DNA of 64,000 bases, from NCBI GenBank assembly GCA_046293135.1, contig JBKBPR010000003.1, positions 124,001 through 188,000 on the forward strand. The letters are read 5' to 3'. How positions within the stretch are numbered: position 1 is the stretch's first letter; each line of letters begins with the position of its first letter. Of this stretch, positions 41,975 through 50,717 are shown piece after piece. The notes below the pieces were generated by a model. It did no database searches. It saw only the letters and a program-made list of their open reading frames with translations, and had not been told where the DNA came from. The position numbers and the translations under genes are program-made. This stretch comes from UBA2638 sp046293135 (GTDB lineage Bacteria > Pseudomonadota > Alphaproteobacteria > Micavibrionales > Micavibrionaceae).

Positions 41975-44884
41975 ATGACAAATGCAACGGCTCAACAAAC
42001 ATTCCTAAACGGCGCGAATGCTGAATATATCGCGCATTTATACGGGGAATATCTTAAAAACAGGCACAATGTCGATGCGAGCTGGCAAGATTTTTTCGGC
42101 GGCTTGAATGACAATGAATTGACGCTTTTGGCCGAGTTGAGCGGAGCGAGCTGGACACCGGCTCAGAACAAGAAATCCAATAACCGTTTTGGCGTTGTGA
42201 AGGCTGATACGCTGGAGCCTCTGCCCGCCGCAGCCAACAAGGACACAAAACCTTCCGCAAAGGCGCAAGGTGCATCGGCGGACGATATTCGCCGCGCCGC
42301 CCATGATTCAATCCGCGCCCTGCAACTTATTCGCGCCTATCGCGCTCGCGGGCATTTCCTCGCCAATCTTGACCCGCTGGGCTTGAAAGAGGCTACAGAT
42401 CATCCAGAGCTTGACCCCGTTCATTACGGCTTTAGCGCCGAGGATTACGACCGCGAGATATTTATCGGCGGCGTTTTGGGCATGGAGTCAGCCAGCCTGC
42501 ACGATATTGTTACGGCGCTGCGCCAGATATATTGCGGCACGATCGGGCTTGAGTTTTTGCACATGGCCGACCCGCAGGAAAAAGCATGGCTGCAAGAGCG
42601 CATCGAAGCGCCGTGCAACAAGACCGATTTTTCCGTGAACGGCAAACGCGCCATCTATCAGCGCCTTGTCGCCGCCGAAGCCTTCGAGCAGTTCTTGCAC
42701 AAAAAGCACCCCGGTACGAAACGCTTTGGCGTTGATGGCGGGGAAGCGCTGATCCCGATGATGGAGCAGATCATGAAGCGCGGCGGCCAGCTGGGCTTGA
42801 AAGAAATCGTGGTCGGCATGGCGCACCGTGGCCGCCTCAATGTTTTGGCCAATGTGATGGGCAAGCCCTTCACGGCGATCTTCGCGGAGTTTCAGGGGCA
42901 ATCCTCAACGCCCGATGATGTGCTTGGCTCGGGTGATGTGAAATACCACCTCGGAACGTCCAGTGACCGCGATTTTGACGGCAATTCAATTCACCTGTCC
43001 TTGACCGCCAACCCGTCCCACCTTGAATTTGTCAATCCTGTGGTGATCGGCAAGGTGCGCGCCAAGCAGGTACAGCGCAAGGACACGGACTCAACACAGG
43101 TTCTGCCGCTGCTGCTGCATGGTGATGCGGCCTTTGCGGGGCAGGGCGTGACGGCTGAAACCCTGATGATTTCCGAACTGCCGGGCTACCGCGTCGGCGG
43201 CACAATCCATATCGTGATTAACAACCAGATCGGCTTTACAACCACGCCGAAATATGGCCGCTCTGGGCCGTATTGCACGGATGTTGCGAAGATGCTCTCC
43301 GCGCCGATCTTCCATGTTAACGGTGATGATCCGGAAGCGGTTGTGCATGTCGCGCGCATCGCCACGGAATTCCGTCAGGAGTTCAAGAAAGATGTCGTGA
43401 TCGATATGTTCTGTTACCGCCGTTACGGCCACAATGAGGGCGATGAGCCGGCCTTCACACAGCCGTTGATGTACCGTAAAATTGCCAATCAGGACACAAC
43501 CCGCAGCCTCTATGCCAAGCAATTGATTGCCGAGCATGTCATCACCGAGGATGAGGCGCAAAAGACAATTGATGAGTTTTATCAATATCTTGATGAGGCT
43601 TTTGAGGCAACGCAGAGCTATAAACCCAATAGTGCCGATTTCCTCGGCGGGGCGTGGGAAGGGCTGCAACTCGCACCCGAAGGGGCGCGGCGCGGTCAAA
43701 CTGGCGTTTCCGAGAGCGATCTTCGTGCTATCGGCAAAATCATTACCGAAGTGCCGAAGGGCTTTAATATCAATAAAAAGCTCCAGCGCGTCATGGATGC
43801 CAAAACCGCAATGCTGAAATCGGGCGAGGGTTTTGATTGGGCAACCGCTGAGGCTCTGGCCTTCGGAACATTGCTCAAAGACGGCTATGCCGTCCGTCTG
43901 TCGGGGCAGGATGTCGGGCGCGGTACGTTCTCGCACCGTCATGCGACCTGGTACGATCAGGAAACCGAGGAAAAATACATTGCGCTTCACCATGTATCAA
44001 AGGATCAGCGCCGCTTTGAGGTCTTTGACTCCCCTCTGTCTGAAATGGCTGTGCTGGGTTTCGAATACGGATATTCGCTGGCCGATCCGAAAACTCTCGT
44101 GCTGTGGGAAGCGCAGTTCGGCGATTTCGTGAACGGGGCGCAGGTTATCATCGACCAGTTCATTGCCTCGGGTGAGGTAAAGTGGCTGCGGATGTCGGGG
44201 CTTGTGATGCTCTTGCCGCATGGCTTTGAAGGGCAAGGGCCGGAGCACTCCTCCGCACGGCCTGAGCGATTCTTGCAGCTTTGCGCCGAAGATAACTGGC
44301 AGGTCGCAAACTGTACGACTCCGGCCAATTACTTCCATATTTTGCGTCGTCAGATGCTCAGGGACTTCCGCAAGCCATTGGTCTTGATGACTCCGAAATC
44401 GCTGCTGCGTCACAAATTGGCTGTTTCCAATATCGCCGATTTCAACAAGGACAGCACTTTCCACCGCGTTTTGTGGGATGACGATCAGAAGAAACTCGCC
44501 AAGCCGGAAAAGATCAAGCGTGTGGTTCTGTGTAGCGGCAAGGTCTATTATGATCTGTTGCAAGAGCGCCGTGACCGCAAGATTGATAATGTTTTGCTAT
44601 TGCGGGTCGAGCAGCTCTATCCGTTCCCGTCCGATGCGTTGGCGGAGGAGTTAAAGCCGTTCAAAAACGCCGAAATCGTCTGGTGTCAGGAAGAGCCGAA
44701 AAACCAAGGCTATTGGAGCTTTGTCGATCCGTTCATTGAGGATGTTCTCATTTCTATCAAGCACAAGCCGTGCAGCCGTGCCCGTTATGTTGGGCGTGTG
44801 TCTGCCGCTGCGCCTGCAACGGGGATGATGTCGCGCCACACCGCGCAACAAGCCAAGCTGGTGGATGAGGCATTGAGCCTGTGA
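41975..44884 (+). CDS. sucA: 2-oxoglutarate dehydrogenase E1 component
   Basis: 969 residues. Thiamine-diphosphate-dependent decarboxylation of 2-oxoglutarate and succinyl transfer to the lipoyl group of SucB. N-terminal E2-binding segment (NGANAEYIAHLYGEYLKN), AYRARGHFLANLDPLGL, GMAHRGRLNVLANVMGKPF, cofactor motif LLHGDAAFAGQGVTAETL with INNQIGFTT, CYRRYGHNEGDEPAFTQP, SHRHATWYDQET and MLLPHGFEGQGPEHSSARPE all present. The stop shares one base with the thiE start. It is probably the first gene of sucA-thiE-thiD-thiL-sucB. Confidence 0.98.
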   Translation: MTNATAQQTFLNGANAEYIAHLYGEYLKNRHNVDASWQDFFGGLNDNELTLLAELSGASWTPAQNKKSNNRFGVVKADTLEPLPAAANKDTKPSAKAQGASADDIRRAAHDSIRALQLIRAYRARGHFLANLDPLGLKEATDHPELDPVHYGFSAEDYDREIFIGGVLGMESASLHDIVTALRQIYCGTIGLEFLHMADPQEKAWLQERIEAPCNKTDFSVNGKRAIYQRLVAAEAFEQFLHKKHPGTKRFGVDGGEALIPMMEQIMKRGGQLGLKEIVVGMAHRGRLNVLANVMGKPFTAIFAEFQGQSSTPDDVLGSGDVKYHLGTSSDRDFDGNSIHLSLTANPSHLEFVNPVVIGKVRAKQVQRKDTDSTQVLPLLLHGDAAFAGQGVTAETLMISELPGYRVGGTIHIVINNQIGFTTTPKYGRSGPYCTDVAKMLSAPIFHVNGDDPEAVVHVARIATEFRQEFKKDVVIDMFCYRRYGHNEGDEPAFTQPLMYRKIANQDTTRSLYAKQLIAEHVITEDEAQKTIDEFYQYLDEAFEATQSYKPNSADFLGGAWEGLQLAPEGARRGQTGVSESDLRAIGKIITEVPKGFNINKKLQRVMDAKTAMLKSGEGFDWATAEALAFGTLLKDGYAVRLSGQDVGRGTFSHRHATWYDQETEEKYIALHHVSKDQRRFEVFDSPLSEMAVLGFEYGYSLADPKTLVLWEAQFGDFVNGAQVIIDQFIASGEVKWLRMSGLVMLLPHGFEGQGPEHSSARPERFLQLCAEDNWQVANCTTPANYFHILRRQMLRDFRKPLVLMTPKSLLRHKLAVSNIADFNKDSTFHRVLWDDDQKKLAKPEKIKRVVLCSGKVYYDLLQERRDRKIDNVLLLRVEQLYPFPSDALAEELKPFKNAEIVWCQEEPKNQGYWSFVDPFIEDVLISIKHKPCSRARYVGRVSAAAPATGMMSRHTAQQAKLVDEALSL

Positions 44885-45546
44885 TGGCTGGCAGCGCTTT
44901 GCGCGAAGCTGTTCGGAATTTTCTGCCGCTTTATTTCGTGGCTGACCCGTCTTGTTGTGGCGGGCGCGATATTGTCGAGATCATCTTGAGCGCTGTGCGT
45001 GGCGGCGCGACGATGGTTCAGCTTCGCAACAAACATGACCCCAAACCGTTGATTGTGGCGCAGGCTGCGCTGCTCGCGGAATTGCTCAAGGGCGAGAATA
45101 TCCCGTTTCTGGTCAATGATTATCCCGAAATCGCCCGCGATGTTGAGGCGGACGGCGTGCATATCGGTCAAGGCGATATGAGCGCAGCGGCGGCACGCGC
45201 AATTCTGGGCGAGGATAAAATCATCGGGCTGACGGCTTTTACGGACGCGCAAATCAGCGCGGTTGATCCGCATATTGTCGATTATATTGGCACGGGGCCT
45301 TTCTTTCCGACCCAAACCGATAAGGGCAAACCCGTTTTGGGCGCGGCGCGGTTTTCTGAATTGGCGGCGCTCTCACCCGTTCCCGTTGTCGGGATTGGCG
45401 GAATTACGTCGGAGAATGCGGCGGAGGTGCTCAAGGCCGGAGCGGACGGGGTTGCCGTGATGCGGGCGATTTCCGAAAGTGCCGATCCGATGGTGGCAAC
45501 GCAGCACTTGAGAGATGCTGTGCAACACGATAGATTGGCTAAATGA
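44884..45546 (+). CDS. thiE: Thiamine-phosphate synthase
   Basis: Joins HMP-pyrophosphate and thiazole phosphate to thiamine monophosphate. 220 residues. TIM-barrel motifs: LPLYFVADP, ATMVQLRNK (45-50), FLVNDYPEIARDVEADGVHIGQ, DYIGTGPFFPTQTDKGK and VGIGGITSENAAEVLKAGADGVAVMRAI. The ATG at 44884 overlaps the sucA stop (TGATG); a GTG three bases earlier is possible. It ends with an ATGA overlap into thiD, so translation is chained. No TPP riboswitch precedes it. Confidence 0.95.
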   Translation: MAGSALREAVRNFLPLYFVADPSCCGGRDIVEIILSAVRGGATMVQLRNKHDPKPLIVAQAALLAELLKGENIPFLVNDYPEIARDVEADGVHIGQGDMSAAAARAILGEDKIIGLTAFTDAQISAVDPHIVDYIGTGPFFPTQTDKGKPVLGAARFSELAALSPVPVVGIGGITSENAAEVLKAGADGVAVMRAISESADPMVATQHLRDAVQHDRLAK

Positions 45547-46358
45547 TACCACATATTTTATCAATTGCCGGGTCTGATCCGTCGGGCGGTGCAGGGGTGC
45601 AGGCCGATCTGAAGACCTTTTCGGCGCTCGGATGCTATGGCATGGCGGCAATCACCGCGCTGACCGCGCAAAACACCCGCGGCGTTACCGATGTATTCAT
45701 GGTGCCGCCCGATTTTCTGCGGGCGCAGATTGACACGATTTTCAGCGATATTCGCGTTGATGCTCTCAAGATCGGCATGGCGGGAACGGCGGATTCGATT
45801 GCCGTGCTGGAGGGCGCTTTGAAGCGCCATCGTCCGCCCGTCATCGTGCTTGACCCTGTGATGGTGGCGACAAGCGGTGATCGGCTTTTGCCCGATGCGG
45901 CGATTGCGCGAATGCGTGAGTCTATGCTGCCGCTGGCGGATTGTATTACGCCGAATATTCCGGAGGCCGAGGTTTTGCTGGGGCAATCCCTGGAGCGTGA
46001 TTTTGGCGGCGACCTTGGCGCGATGGCATCGGCCTTGCTCGATTTGGGGGCGCGCTCTGTCTTGCTCAAGGGCGGGCATCTCAGCGGAGAAAGCGCCATA
46101 GATATTTACTGCAGCCATACGGAGCGCGAGCCTACAATATTAGAAACGAAACGTATCGTAACAAAAAATACACATGGCACAGGCTGTACATTATCAAGCG
46201 CTTTGGCCTGTTTTTTGGCGCGGGGGCTGGAGGGTGCGGCGGCTGCGCGGGTGGCCAAGGATTACCTGACCCAAGCTCTTGGCAGTGCCGATCAATTGCA
46301 AATCGGCGGCGGTCATGGCCCCGTTCATCATTTTCATACGCTTTGGGAGAGTGCTTAA
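45543..46358 (+). CDS. thiD: Hydroxymethylpyrimidine/phosphomethylpyrimidine kinase
   Basis: Phosphorylates HMP twice to HMP-PP for ThiE. 271 residues, ribokinase-like: SIAGSDPSGGAGVQADLKTF, CYGMAAITALTAQNTRGV, DPVMVATSGDRLL, TPNIPEAEVLL and NTHGTGCTLSSALACFLARG (catalytic Asp or equivalent in the GTGC loop region). It overlaps thiE by four bases and is three bases from thiL. Confidence 0.96.
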   Translation: MIPHILSIAGSDPSGGAGVQADLKTFSALGCYGMAAITALTAQNTRGVTDVFMVPPDFLRAQIDTIFSDIRVDALKIGMAGTADSIAVLEGALKRHRPPVIVLDPVMVATSGDRLLPDAAIARMRESMLPLADCITPNIPEAEVLLGQSLERDFGGDLGAMASALLDLGARSVLLKGGHLSGESAIDIYCSHTEREPTILETKRIVTKNTHGTGCTLSSALACFLARGLEGAAAARVAKDYLTQALGSADQLQIGGGHGPVHHFHTLWESA

Positions 46359-46361
46359 GTT

Positions 46362-47354
46362 ATGACCGAGTTCGATATGATTGCGCGCTATTTTGTTCCG
46401 TTAACCCAAGGCCGTGCAGAGACGGAAGATCTGAAAAACGATGCGGCGATATTCGATATTCCTGATGGGTTTCAGACCGTTGTGACCAGCGATACGCTCA
46501 ATGCCGGTGTCCATTTCTTGCCCGATCAGCCGCCCGCGACCATCGCGCAAAAGGCTTTGCGCACCAATCTATCCGATCTCGCCGCGATGGGGGCAACGCC
46601 CTATTGCTATCAACTTTGCTTAAGCTTGCCTGATCTATCCGAGCTGCCTGAAGAGTGGTTGCAAGATTTTTGTTCAGGGCTGGCGGAAGATCAGAAGCGC
46701 TATAATATATTCCTCTCCGGCGGCGATACAACGCGCGTGTCTCAGGGCGGAATGGTGAGCGTTTCGATCACCGCCATCGGTCTGGTTGAGGCGGGAAAGG
46801 CGTTGAGGCGCTCAACGGCCAAGGCTGGGGATTTGATTGTGCTGACGGGCTGCGTCGGTGATGCCTATTGCGGGCTGAGGATGCGACAAAATACACTCCA
46901 GCCTTCAATAGAGCGCTGCATTGCGCTTTACCATGTGCCGGATCCGCCTATTGCACCGGTGCGTGATTTGGTAAAATTCGCAACGGCTTGTATTGATGTT
47001 TCTGATGGGGTTATCGCTGACCTTCGGCATATGGCTCAAGCGTCCAATCTTCAGGCTGAGATTAACCTTCGCTCTATTCATTTTTCCTCGGATGTGGAAA
47101 AATTGCTGGCGCAAAATCTTGTGAGTTTTGAAGATGTGTTGACGGGCGGTGATGACTATCAGCTTTTAATGGCTGTGCCATCAAATAAATACGGTGCGCT
47201 TCGTATCTATATGGAAGAGACCTATAATTTGACTGTTCAGGCTATTGGTGCATTTGCGGCGCGTGAAACTTCTCTGGCGGGTGAACCCGTTCGTGTTCTG
47301 GATCGCAATGGCGCCCCCTTGCAGTTTACAAAAACCGGATGGCAGCATTTCTGA
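46362..47354 (+). CDS. thiL: Thiamine-monophosphate kinase
   Basis: Last step to thiamine diphosphate, the cofactor of SucA. 330 residues of the PurM-like ATPase fold: LKNDAAIFDIPDG, VTSDTLNAGVHFLPDQPP, RTNLSDLAAMGATP, LSGGDTTRVS, DVSDGVIADLRHMAQAS and LTGGDDYQLLMAVP. The first metal motif is ND instead of the more common DD, the rest is intact. Followed by 130 bases and sucB. Confidence 0.93.
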   Translation: MTEFDMIARYFVPLTQGRAETEDLKNDAAIFDIPDGFQTVVTSDTLNAGVHFLPDQPPATIAQKALRTNLSDLAAMGATPYCYQLCLSLPDLSELPEEWLQDFCSGLAEDQKRYNIFLSGGDTTRVSQGGMVSVSITAIGLVEAGKALRRSTAKAGDLIVLTGCVGDAYCGLRMRQNTLQPSIERCIALYHVPDPPIAPVRDLVKFATACIDVSDGVIADLRHMAQASNLQAEINLRSIHFSSDVEKLLAQNLVSFEDVLTGGDDYQLLMAVPSNKYGALRIYMEETYNLTVQAIGAFAARETSLAGEPVRVLDRNGAPLQFTKTGWQHF

Positions 47355-47484
47355 AAAAGATGGCGAAAATCCTATCAAAATCCTTTCAAAGCCCCTTGCC
47401 TTGGCGTAAGCTTGCGAGTAAAGATTTTGTAGCTTTGAAACACCACAAATTATCGAAACGATTAATACATTAGGATTGAAGAAA

Positions 47485-48741
47485 ATGGCGAAAATAGTTG
47501 TTCCTGCGCTGGGTGAGTCCGTATCCGAGGCGACCGTTGCACAATGGCTGAAAAAAGAGGGCGAAGCGGTTAAGGCTGATGAGCCGATTGTCGAGCTGGA
47601 AACCGATAAGGTTACGCTTGAGGTTAATGCGCCAAAGGATGGCGTGATTGCAAAAATCACGGTCGGTGAGGGCGAAACCGTTGAGGTCGGCGCGATTCTG
47701 GGCGAGCTTTCCGAAGGGGCGGCGGCCAATGACACATCGAAAAAATCTGCCTCCTCCGAAGCGCCGAAGGCTGCGGCTGCTGCGAGCAAGGCTGCGCCTG
47801 TTGAAGTGAAATCGGCCTCTGGCGGGCATGGCTCAAGCGATGCGGCGCTTTCGCCTGCGGTGCGCAAGATGCTGGCGGACAACAATCTTGATGCCTCTGC
47901 CGTGAGCGGTACGGGCAAGGATGGCCGCATCACGAAAGAAGATGTGCAAAATGCGATTTCTTCACGTCAGAGCGCTGCGCCGAACCCTGTAACTTCGGCG
48001 GTCAGCCATGCACCAACACCGAGCAGCCGCGATAATGGCCCGCGTGAGGAACGCGTGCGTATGACCAAGCTGCGTAAGGTGATTGCGTCCCGTTTGAAAG
48101 AGGCGCAAAACACGGCGGCAATGCTCACAACCTTTAATGAGGTTGATATGCAGCCTGTCATGGATTTGCGGGCGAAATATCAGGATGCTTTTGTCAAGAA
48201 ATACGGGATTAAGCTCGGCTTTATGTCGTTTTTCGTCAAGGCGGCGATACAGGCGCTCAAGGAGTTTCCGGCGGTTAATGCCGAAATTCAGGGCGATGAT
48301 ATCGTTTACAAGAATTACTATGATATCGGCGTGGCGGTTTCAACGCCGCAAGGTCTGGTTGTTCCTGTCTTGCGCAATGCCGATCAGCTGTCGATGGCCG
48401 AAATTGAGGCGAAGATTGTTGATCTGGGAACGCGCGCGCGCGATGGCAAGTTGACCATGGATGAAATGACGGGCGGCACGTTCACGATTACCAATGGCGG
48501 TATTTTCGGCTCGATGCTCTCGACGCCGATCCTCAATACGCCGCAATCGGGGATTTTGGGAATGCACAATATCGTGCAGCGCCCCGTCGTTATGAAGGAC
48601 GGTTCGATACAGGCGCGGCCGATGATGTATCTGGCGCTGTCATACGATCACCGTATCATTGACGGGCGCGAGGCTGTGTCTTCGCTCGTGCGGATGAAGG
48701 AAGCCATCGAAGACCCGCAACGTCTGGTGCTCGACGTTTAA
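47485..48741 (+). CDS. sucB: 2-oxoglutarate dehydrogenase E2, dihydrolipoyl succinyltransferase
   Basis: 418 residues from the ATG at 47485 (AGGA 9 bases upstream; a TTG at 47476 is rejected). Lipoyl domain 1-75 with lipoyl-Lys42 (ETDKVTLEV), Ala/Ser-rich linker, peripheral-subunit-binding domain (LSPAVRKMLADNNLDASAVSG) and catalytic core (MTKLRKVIASRLKEAQNTAA; FTITNGGIFGSMLSTPILN; ALSYDHRIIDGREAV with the catalytic His). It forms the core of the complex with SucA and Lpd. Confidence 0.97.
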   Translation: MAKIVVPALGESVSEATVAQWLKKEGEAVKADEPIVELETDKVTLEVNAPKDGVIAKITVGEGETVEVGAILGELSEGAAANDTSKKSASSEAPKAAAAASKAAPVEVKSASGGHGSSDAALSPAVRKMLADNNLDASAVSGTGKDGRITKEDVQNAISSRQSAAPNPVTSAVSHAPTPSSRDNGPREERVRMTKLRKVIASRLKEAQNTAAMLTTFNEVDMQPVMDLRAKYQDAFVKKYGIKLGFMSFFVKAAIQALKEFPAVNAEIQGDDIVYKNYYDIGVAVSTPQGLVVPVLRNADQLSMAEIEAKIVDLGTRARDGKLTMDEMTGGTFTITNGGIFGSMLSTPILNTPQSGILGMHNIVQRPVVMKDGSIQARPMMYLALSYDHRIIDGREAVSSLVRMKEAIEDPQRLVLDV

Positions 48742-48817
48742 GACGTTTAATGAATAGGTTCGGTCAAAAAGGGGATAATTCGCTCTTTCCTTTCATTTAG
48801 GATGAGAGCATCTTCCT

Positions 48818-49432
48818 CTAAGACTGCATGCGAACAACACCCGCTTGGCCTTGCCAGTCGCGGGTGTCCTGCTCCGGTTTTTCGGTGGCGTAGCGGGCAT
48901 AAAGCGCAATTCCCATCTCGTCCTCAAGGCTATCAACCTGCACACCCTTTTGCACCAGCAGCTGTTCATTTTCGGCATTAACCCCGCCCAGATGATTGCC
49001 GATAACCAGCCGTGAAAAGCCCTGCGAGAAGGTCAGCGCTGTGCAGACCGAACACGGTGTCAGCGTTGTAAAAAGTGTGCATTGGCTGAAATCAACCCGC
49101 GTTCCGGCATCGTTGATCGCATCGGTTTCGCCGTGCCAATAGACGCGGTTTTCCTGAATATGACGGTTATGCCCCTTGCCCATGATCTGGCGGGAGCGAT
49201 TGTCGATCACAACCGCGCCAATCGCGCAGCCGCCCTCCAGATAGCCTTTTTCAGCCAGCAAAACCGCCAGCCGCATGAAATCCTTATCCTCCAGACGGGC
49301 GATGAAATCTTGCACGGGTTGGGCGGTTAGGTTTTTGGTCGGGGTATAGGCAATCACCCGCAAGGTCTGGTCGTTGATCGGGCTATCGGCTTGGATGGTG
49401 GTGGCTATATCCGGAATTTCATTGGTGATCAT
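48818..49432 (-). CDS. Cytosine deaminase-like zinc enzyme
   Basis: 204 residues. Cytidine deaminase-fold zinc motif is complete: His100 and Glu102 in YWHGETDAIND, Cys127 and Cys130 in TLTPCSVCTA. EGGCAIGAVVIDNRSRQIMGKGHNRHIQEN recalls fungal-type cytosine deaminase. An N-terminal 50-residue extension and C-terminal 55 residues exceed the compact enzymes. Substrate unproven: cytosine or a modified base. It is the second gene after the tandem-domain deaminase, 23 bases downstream, so one operon is likely. Confidence 0.82.
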   Translation of the reverse strand: MITNEIPDIATTIQADSPINDQTLRVIAYTPTKNLTAQPVQDFIARLEDKDFMRLAVLLAEKGYLEGGCAIGAVVIDNRSRQIMGKGHNRHIQENRVYWHGETDAINDAGTRVDFSQCTLFTTLTPCSVCTALTFSQGFSRLVIGNHLGGVNAENEQLLVQKGVQVDSLEDEMGIALYARYATEKPEQDTRDWQGQAGVVRMQS

Positions 49433-49455
49433 GGCTTTCGGGCTTTCTTATAGGC

Positions 49456-50457
49456 TTATATCGTAAGGGGGTTGATTGTGAGAATATCGGCGTCTTGCAG
49501 GGCGTTGAGCGCATTTTTCTTATGCGCATGGCTGATCGGGTCAATCTGATGAACCTCACCATCGTCAATAGTGATATGCAGCCGATCAAACCCGCCGCCG
49601 ATGAAATTCACCAGCTCGCGGGCGGTAGGGGCGGCGCTCATATAGATAAAGTCGGGCGCAATTCTAATGCCCAAACGCCCCGCCGCCATCATCAGGCGAT
49701 TGAGCGGATTGAGCACAAAGCTGTATTTTCCCTCGCCTTGCAGGTTATCCGCGCTGCTCAGGCCAATCGTGGGATGCGCTGTCACGCAAAAGGCGATCGG
49801 CTGATTATGCTCATCATGCCCCAAACACAGCGCAAAGGCGGCCTTGCCGTATTGGCGGGCGGCGTGCGTTATCTCGGCGCGGAATATCGTTTCATCAAGC
49901 GCCGAAACGCCGCGCAGCAGCGGCGGGTTTTCCTCCGGCGGTTTATAATCGGGCGCAATCGTGATGAGCGGTTCAATGCGCCGATCCTTGCGCCAGAGCT
50001 TGAAAACGTTGATTCCTGCGACCTTGAAGATACGCAGCGACATATCCTCGATATCCGCGCCGCGGCGCAGGGCAAAATCTTTCTCAAAGCCCTTATGGTC
50101 GATATAAATGGTTTTCACACCCGATTCGGCTATGTTTTTGGCGCAGTTCGGGCAGGGCGGGTCGGTAATATAGAGCGTAGCGCCCTCTATCGGCCTTGTG
50201 CTTTTGAGGATGCAGGCGGTTTCAGCATGGAGCGTACCGCTCGAATTGCCGATAGGAACGCCGCGGCCAAAGGTTTTTTCAATCGATTCGGGCCAGTGAT
50301 TGGTTTGGGTGATTGAGGGTGACGCGCTATCTTGCGCGCCATCTTTGTCGTTTTGCGCAGGCAATACCAGTGTCGCGGCGACCTTGCTCGTTTCGTGCGG
50401 GCTGTTGGACACCGCATCGACTGTTTGCTGCATGTAGGAATAAGGGCAAGTATTCAT
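49456..50457 (-). CDS. dCMP deaminase-like protein with apparent second, inactive deaminase domain
   Basis: 333 residues. The N-terminal domain has intact zinc motifs: His77-Ala-Glu79 (GTLHAETACIL) and Cys102/Cys105 (DPPCPNCAKNIAESGVKTIYID), as in deoxycytidylate and related nucleotide deaminases. The C-terminal half (about 195-300) repeats the fold pattern: VLNPLNRLMMAAGR aligns to the HAE helix and FIYMSAAPTARELVNFIGGG to the PCxxC helix, but the zinc ligands are replaced. This suggests an internal duplication with one catalytic and one structural or regulatory half. The substrate is unknown. Transcribed ahead of the cytosine-deaminase-like gene, divergent from the LOG-domain gene. Confidence 0.8.
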   Translation of the reverse strand: MNTCPYSYMQQTVDAVSNSPHETSKVAATLVLPAQNDKDGAQDSASPSITQTNHWPESIEKTFGRGVPIGNSSGTLHAETACILKSTRPIEGATLYITDPPCPNCAKNIAESGVKTIYIDHKGFEKDFALRRGADIEDMSLRIFKVAGINVFKLWRKDRRIEPLITIAPDYKPPEENPPLLRGVSALDETIFRAEITHAARQYGKAAFALCLGHDEHNQPIAFCVTAHPTIGLSSADNLQGEGKYSFVLNPLNRLMMAAGRLGIRIAPDFIYMSAAPTARELVNFIGGGFDRLHITIDDGEVHQIDPISHAHKKNALNALQDADILTINPLTI

Positions 50458-50534
50458 CTATAGCTCAAAGTTTTTTAGAATCATAGTCTTGTTTTATATT
50501 TTGTTTTTCTTATAAGCAAATTACGGAGTGCATT

Positions 50535-50555
50535 ATGAGTGATATACGCTTTTAG
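50535..50555 (+). other. Possible six-codon leader ORF in the deaminase/LOG gap
   Basis: In the 260-base AT-rich gap between the divergent genes, ATG-AGT-GAT-ATA-CGC-TTT-TAG is preceded by GGAG with 6-base spacing. A second small frame (50668-50742, AGGG 7 bases upstream) overlaps the LOG gene start in another frame. Either could be a leader affecting translation; both may be chance. No other feature is seen in this gap. Confidence 0.25.
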
Positions 50556-50717
50556 GCCTAATATCATTTGTTGTTTTTGAACGGTTTAGAAAAATTATTT
50601 TGACTTTAGAACGGAAGTTGTAATAATTTTCTTGAATTATGAATAATAAATGAACTAGGGTTGGGTTATGTCATTTCGTGATGTGAGTTTTTACACGGAA
50701 AAACGGAGAACGAAACT

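Noticed and set aside
44700..44884. Possible TPP riboswitch ahead of thiE
   Set aside because: No CTGAGA-type and matching P2-P4 pattern was found; thiE overlaps the end of sucA, leaving no room for a leader.
47360..47473. 37-codon frame starting ATGGCGAAAATC between thiL and sucB, similar in its first 11 bases to the sucB start
   Set aside because: No ribosome binding site, the similarity ends after 11 bases and the product has no recognisable features; probably chance.
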